DNA of 16,338 bases from JBGOUJ01 sp041477005 (GTDB lineage Bacteria; Acidobacteriota; Terriglobia; Bryobacterales; JACQDG01): assembly GCA_041477005.1 (NCBI GenBank), contig JBGOUJ010000100.1:1-16338 (forward strand), given 5' to 3'. Every line of letters starts with the position of its first letter. Position 1 is the first letter of the stretch. Below are positions 15,241 to 16,338 of the stretch, one piece after another. Below the pieces are notes generated by a model. It worked only from the letters and a program-made list of their open reading frames with translations. It was not told the origin of the DNA and searched no databases. A program made the translations under genes and the position numbers.

Positions 15241-15633
15241 TCAGAGATCCACGATCGATCTCTCCAGTTCGCTGTTAGAGAAAGCTGTGACGGAAGAAGG
15301 ATCGTAATTCACCTGGCCGCGCAGCAACTCCGCTGCAAGAGAGTCAAAATAGGTCCGCCACTGGAGAACGTGCGCGGAAAACATTCGGAGTGACTCTCGC
15401 AAACCGAGGGCTCGTTCGCAGAGAGGAGCCCGATCAGCAGGCTGCACGGAGACCGGCTCGGCCAAGAACGCCTGGAGCGAGTGGCGAGCCTCCTCCAGAA
15501 GCGGCAGGCAATCGCCGGGACCCTCCGGGGAGTTGGAAATCAGCCGGCGGGAAGCCTCGCACAAGGCCGCATTGGCACGGCCCAACCGGAGCAATCCGGT
15601 TTGCGTTGCCGAGTCTGTTGTCGGAGCGTTCAC
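15241..15633 (-). CDS. flgN: FlgN-like export chaperone (assigned mainly by position)
   Basis: The product is 130 residues, predicted mostly helical and acidic to neutral, with segments such as DCLPLLEEARHSLQAFLAEP and LGLRESLRMFSAHVLQWRTYFDSLAAELL. It starts with GTG overlapping the flgM stop (GTGA) and ends six bases before flgK. In many flagellar systems the gene between flgM and flgK is flgN, the chaperone that delivers FlgK and FlgL to the export apparatus. Sequence resemblance is weak to my eye, so the name depends largely on position, size and helical character. Confidence 0.55.
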   Translation of the reverse strand: MNAPTTDSATQTGLLRLGRANAALCEASRRLISNSPEGPGDCLPLLEEARHSLQAFLAEPVSVQPADRAPLCERALGLRESLRMFSAHVLQWRTYFDSLAAELLRGQVNYDPSSVTAFSNSELERSIVDL

Positions 15634-15953
15634 GAACGTAAGTCCGATTCCATTCGGCCAGCGGCTACCGCGTCGGCAAGCATGGCGTGGCTCAGCGCGC
15701 GCGAATCCACCTGGAGCGCCCCTTTCTCATAGGCCTGGCGGAGGGAGTCGATTCCGGCTGCCCGGGCCGCATCATCCAACTCCAGCACCCGGGACACTGT
15801 TCGCGCCCCGGCCGAGACTTCAATCTGGTCCAGCGTCGCCTGCCCGCCCCGCTGCTGCGAGGAGGAGTTGGCGGCATCCACGCCTTGCGACCCGGAAGTT
15901 CGGTGATTGCCGACCTGGCACGGCCCACTCTGATAACTGTCTTGAATTTTCAC
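15630..15953 (-). CDS. flgM: Anti-sigma-28 factor FlgM
   Basis: FlgM holds the flagellar sigma factor FliA inactive until the hook is finished, when FlgM is exported. The start is a GTG at 15953, chosen because a GAGGTG-type ribosome-binding site lies just upstream and the product then begins MKIQDSYQSG. A longer frame to 16013 begins with an Arg-rich segment and lacks support. The product is 107 residues. The N-terminal half is polar and disordered, as usual for exported FlgM. The C-terminal half (DQIEVSAGARTVSRVLELDDAARAAGIDSLRQAYEKGALQVDSRALSHAMLADAV) carries the sigma-binding helices with the typical 'G-x-x-VDSxxLxxxML' pattern. It is transcribed divergently from flagellin. Confidence 0.85.
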   Translation of the reverse strand: MKIQDSYQSGPCQVGNHRTSGSQGVDAANSSSQQRGGQATLDQIEVSAGARTVSRVLELDDAARAAGIDSLRQAYEKGALQVDSRALSHAMLADAVAAGRMESDLRS

Positions 15954-16033
15954 CTTGGCACCTCGGCGGCAGTCTCGCCAAGCCAGCGTCGCGGCGCGGC
16001 TCAGCCAGCGCACCGGTCATCAGTCTAATCGCC

Positions 16034-16049
16034 TGCAAGCTTCGTGCCA
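16034..16049 (-). promoter_or_regulatory. Consensus sigma-54 promoter of flgM-flgN-flgK
   Basis: On the minus strand the site reads TGGCACGAAGCTTGCA, an exact match to the TGGCACG-N4-TTGCA consensus. The predicted start near 16023 gives a leader of about 70 bases before the flgM GTG at 15953. An NtrC-family activator would be required, and its binding site would be expected upstream, toward the flagellin gene. Confidence 0.85.
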
Positions 16050-16113
16050 ATGAGGAATTCTCCCTAGGATGGAACTCAGATAAGAAAAAACGATCTAAGG
16101 CGAGAAAATCCGC

Positions 16114-16140
16114 GAATATCTCTCCTCTCGCTGGCGATAA
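16114..16140 (+). promoter_or_regulatory. Possible sigma-28 promoter of flagellin
   Basis: GGCGATAA at 16133-16140 matches the sigma-28 -10 consensus GCCGATAA at seven of eight positions. The corresponding -35 position 11 bases upstream (GAATATCT, 16114-16121) is a poor match to TAAAGTTT. Transcription would start near 16146. Confidence 0.4.
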
Positions 16141-16247
16141 CCCCTATGAGCACGGCAGCCTGGCACTGGGGCCAGAAGGGTTCACGTGGCGGGGACAAAC
16201 GGCCGTGTCGTGAAAAACAACCTAGTACCAGAAAAGGAGCACAATAA

Positions 16248-16338
16248 ATGGCTGATATTCAACTAACTGCGGCGATGCGCGCCAATCTCTTGTCGTTGCA
16301 AAGCACAGCCCAATTACTGGGCGTCACCCAGCAGCGGC
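16248..16338 (+). CDS. Flagellin, N-terminal fragment (runs off the window)
   Basis: Only the first 30 codons are inside the window: MADIQLTAAMRANLLSLQSTAQLLGVTQQR. This matches the conserved flagellin N-terminal D0 helix (typical pattern 'LLSLQ-TA-LL--TQ-RL'). AAGGAG (16234-16239) lies eight bases before the ATG, a strong ribosome-binding site as expected for an abundant filament protein. The gene is divergent from flgM, with a sigma-28-like -10 upstream. It could in principle be flgL, which shares this helix, but the lone divergent position and strong translation signal favour flagellin. Confidence 0.75.
   Translation, partial: MADIQLTAAMRANLLSLQSTAQLLGVTQQR

Larger units (their letters stand above)
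15954..16247. other. Divergent regulatory region between flgM and flagellin
   Basis: These 294 bases contain no gene. On the minus strand they hold the sigma-54 promoter at 16034-16049. On the plus strand they hold a sigma-28-like -10 at 16133-16140 and a roughly 100-base flagellin leader. A short inverted repeat (CTGGC/GCCAG near 16160-16176) lies inside that leader. Confidence 0.6.

Noticed and set aside
16164..16180. TGGCAC before flagellin as a sigma-54 -24 box
   Set aside because: No GC-containing -12 box at the required distance; the sequence is better explained as part of a short CTGGC/GCCAG inverted repeat.

Overview
The window is a high-GC bacterial chromosome segment, most likely from an Acidobacteriota member of the Solibacter/Bryobacter type. 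This assignment is an inference. It rests on the style of the tandem Ig-like repeats in the first gene, on the unusual flagellar gene order, and on a Gln/His-rich protein with 'SGDLAGAQ' repeats, a type I recall from that phylum but could not check.

Left part (1-4842, + strand): the 3' end of a large surface or secreted protein with near-identical tandem Ig-like repeats followed by a right-handed beta-helix. After a gap carrying a plausible sigma-70 promoter comes a two-gene unit of unknown function, a 60-residue protein followed by a 720-residue protein. Middle (5188-6237, +): a soluble coiled-coil diguanylate cyclase with intact catalytic and inhibitory sites. It runs convergently into the flagellar block.

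Right part (6310-15953, - strand): flagellar and motility genes in transcription order flgM, flgN-like, flgK, then flgB, flgC, fliE, fliF, fliH, fliI, then a 155-residue Gln/His-rich protein, then motA, motB. Divergent from flgM, a flagellin gene starts at 16248 and runs off the right edge. The anti-sigma-28 factor flgM and its main expected target, flagellin, therefore share one intergenic region.

Two sigma-54 (-24/-12) promoters are readable. One upstream of flgM matches the consensus exactly; one upstream of flgB has a single mismatch. A sigma-28-like -10 lies before flagellin and another before the 155-residue gene. This suggests a sigma-54 to sigma-28 hierarchy. The hook-filament junction, rod, MS-ring and export-ATPase genes would be middle genes, and the filament a late gene released when FlgM is exported.

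Notable absences: fliG is missing from between fliF and fliH, which overlap by 4 bases. There is no fliJ after fliI and no flgL after flgK. No tRNA, rRNA, CRISPR array or insertion sequence was seen. The best candidate for something undescribed is the 2488-4842 gene pair; the most solid new readings are the two sigma-54 promoters and the missing fliG.
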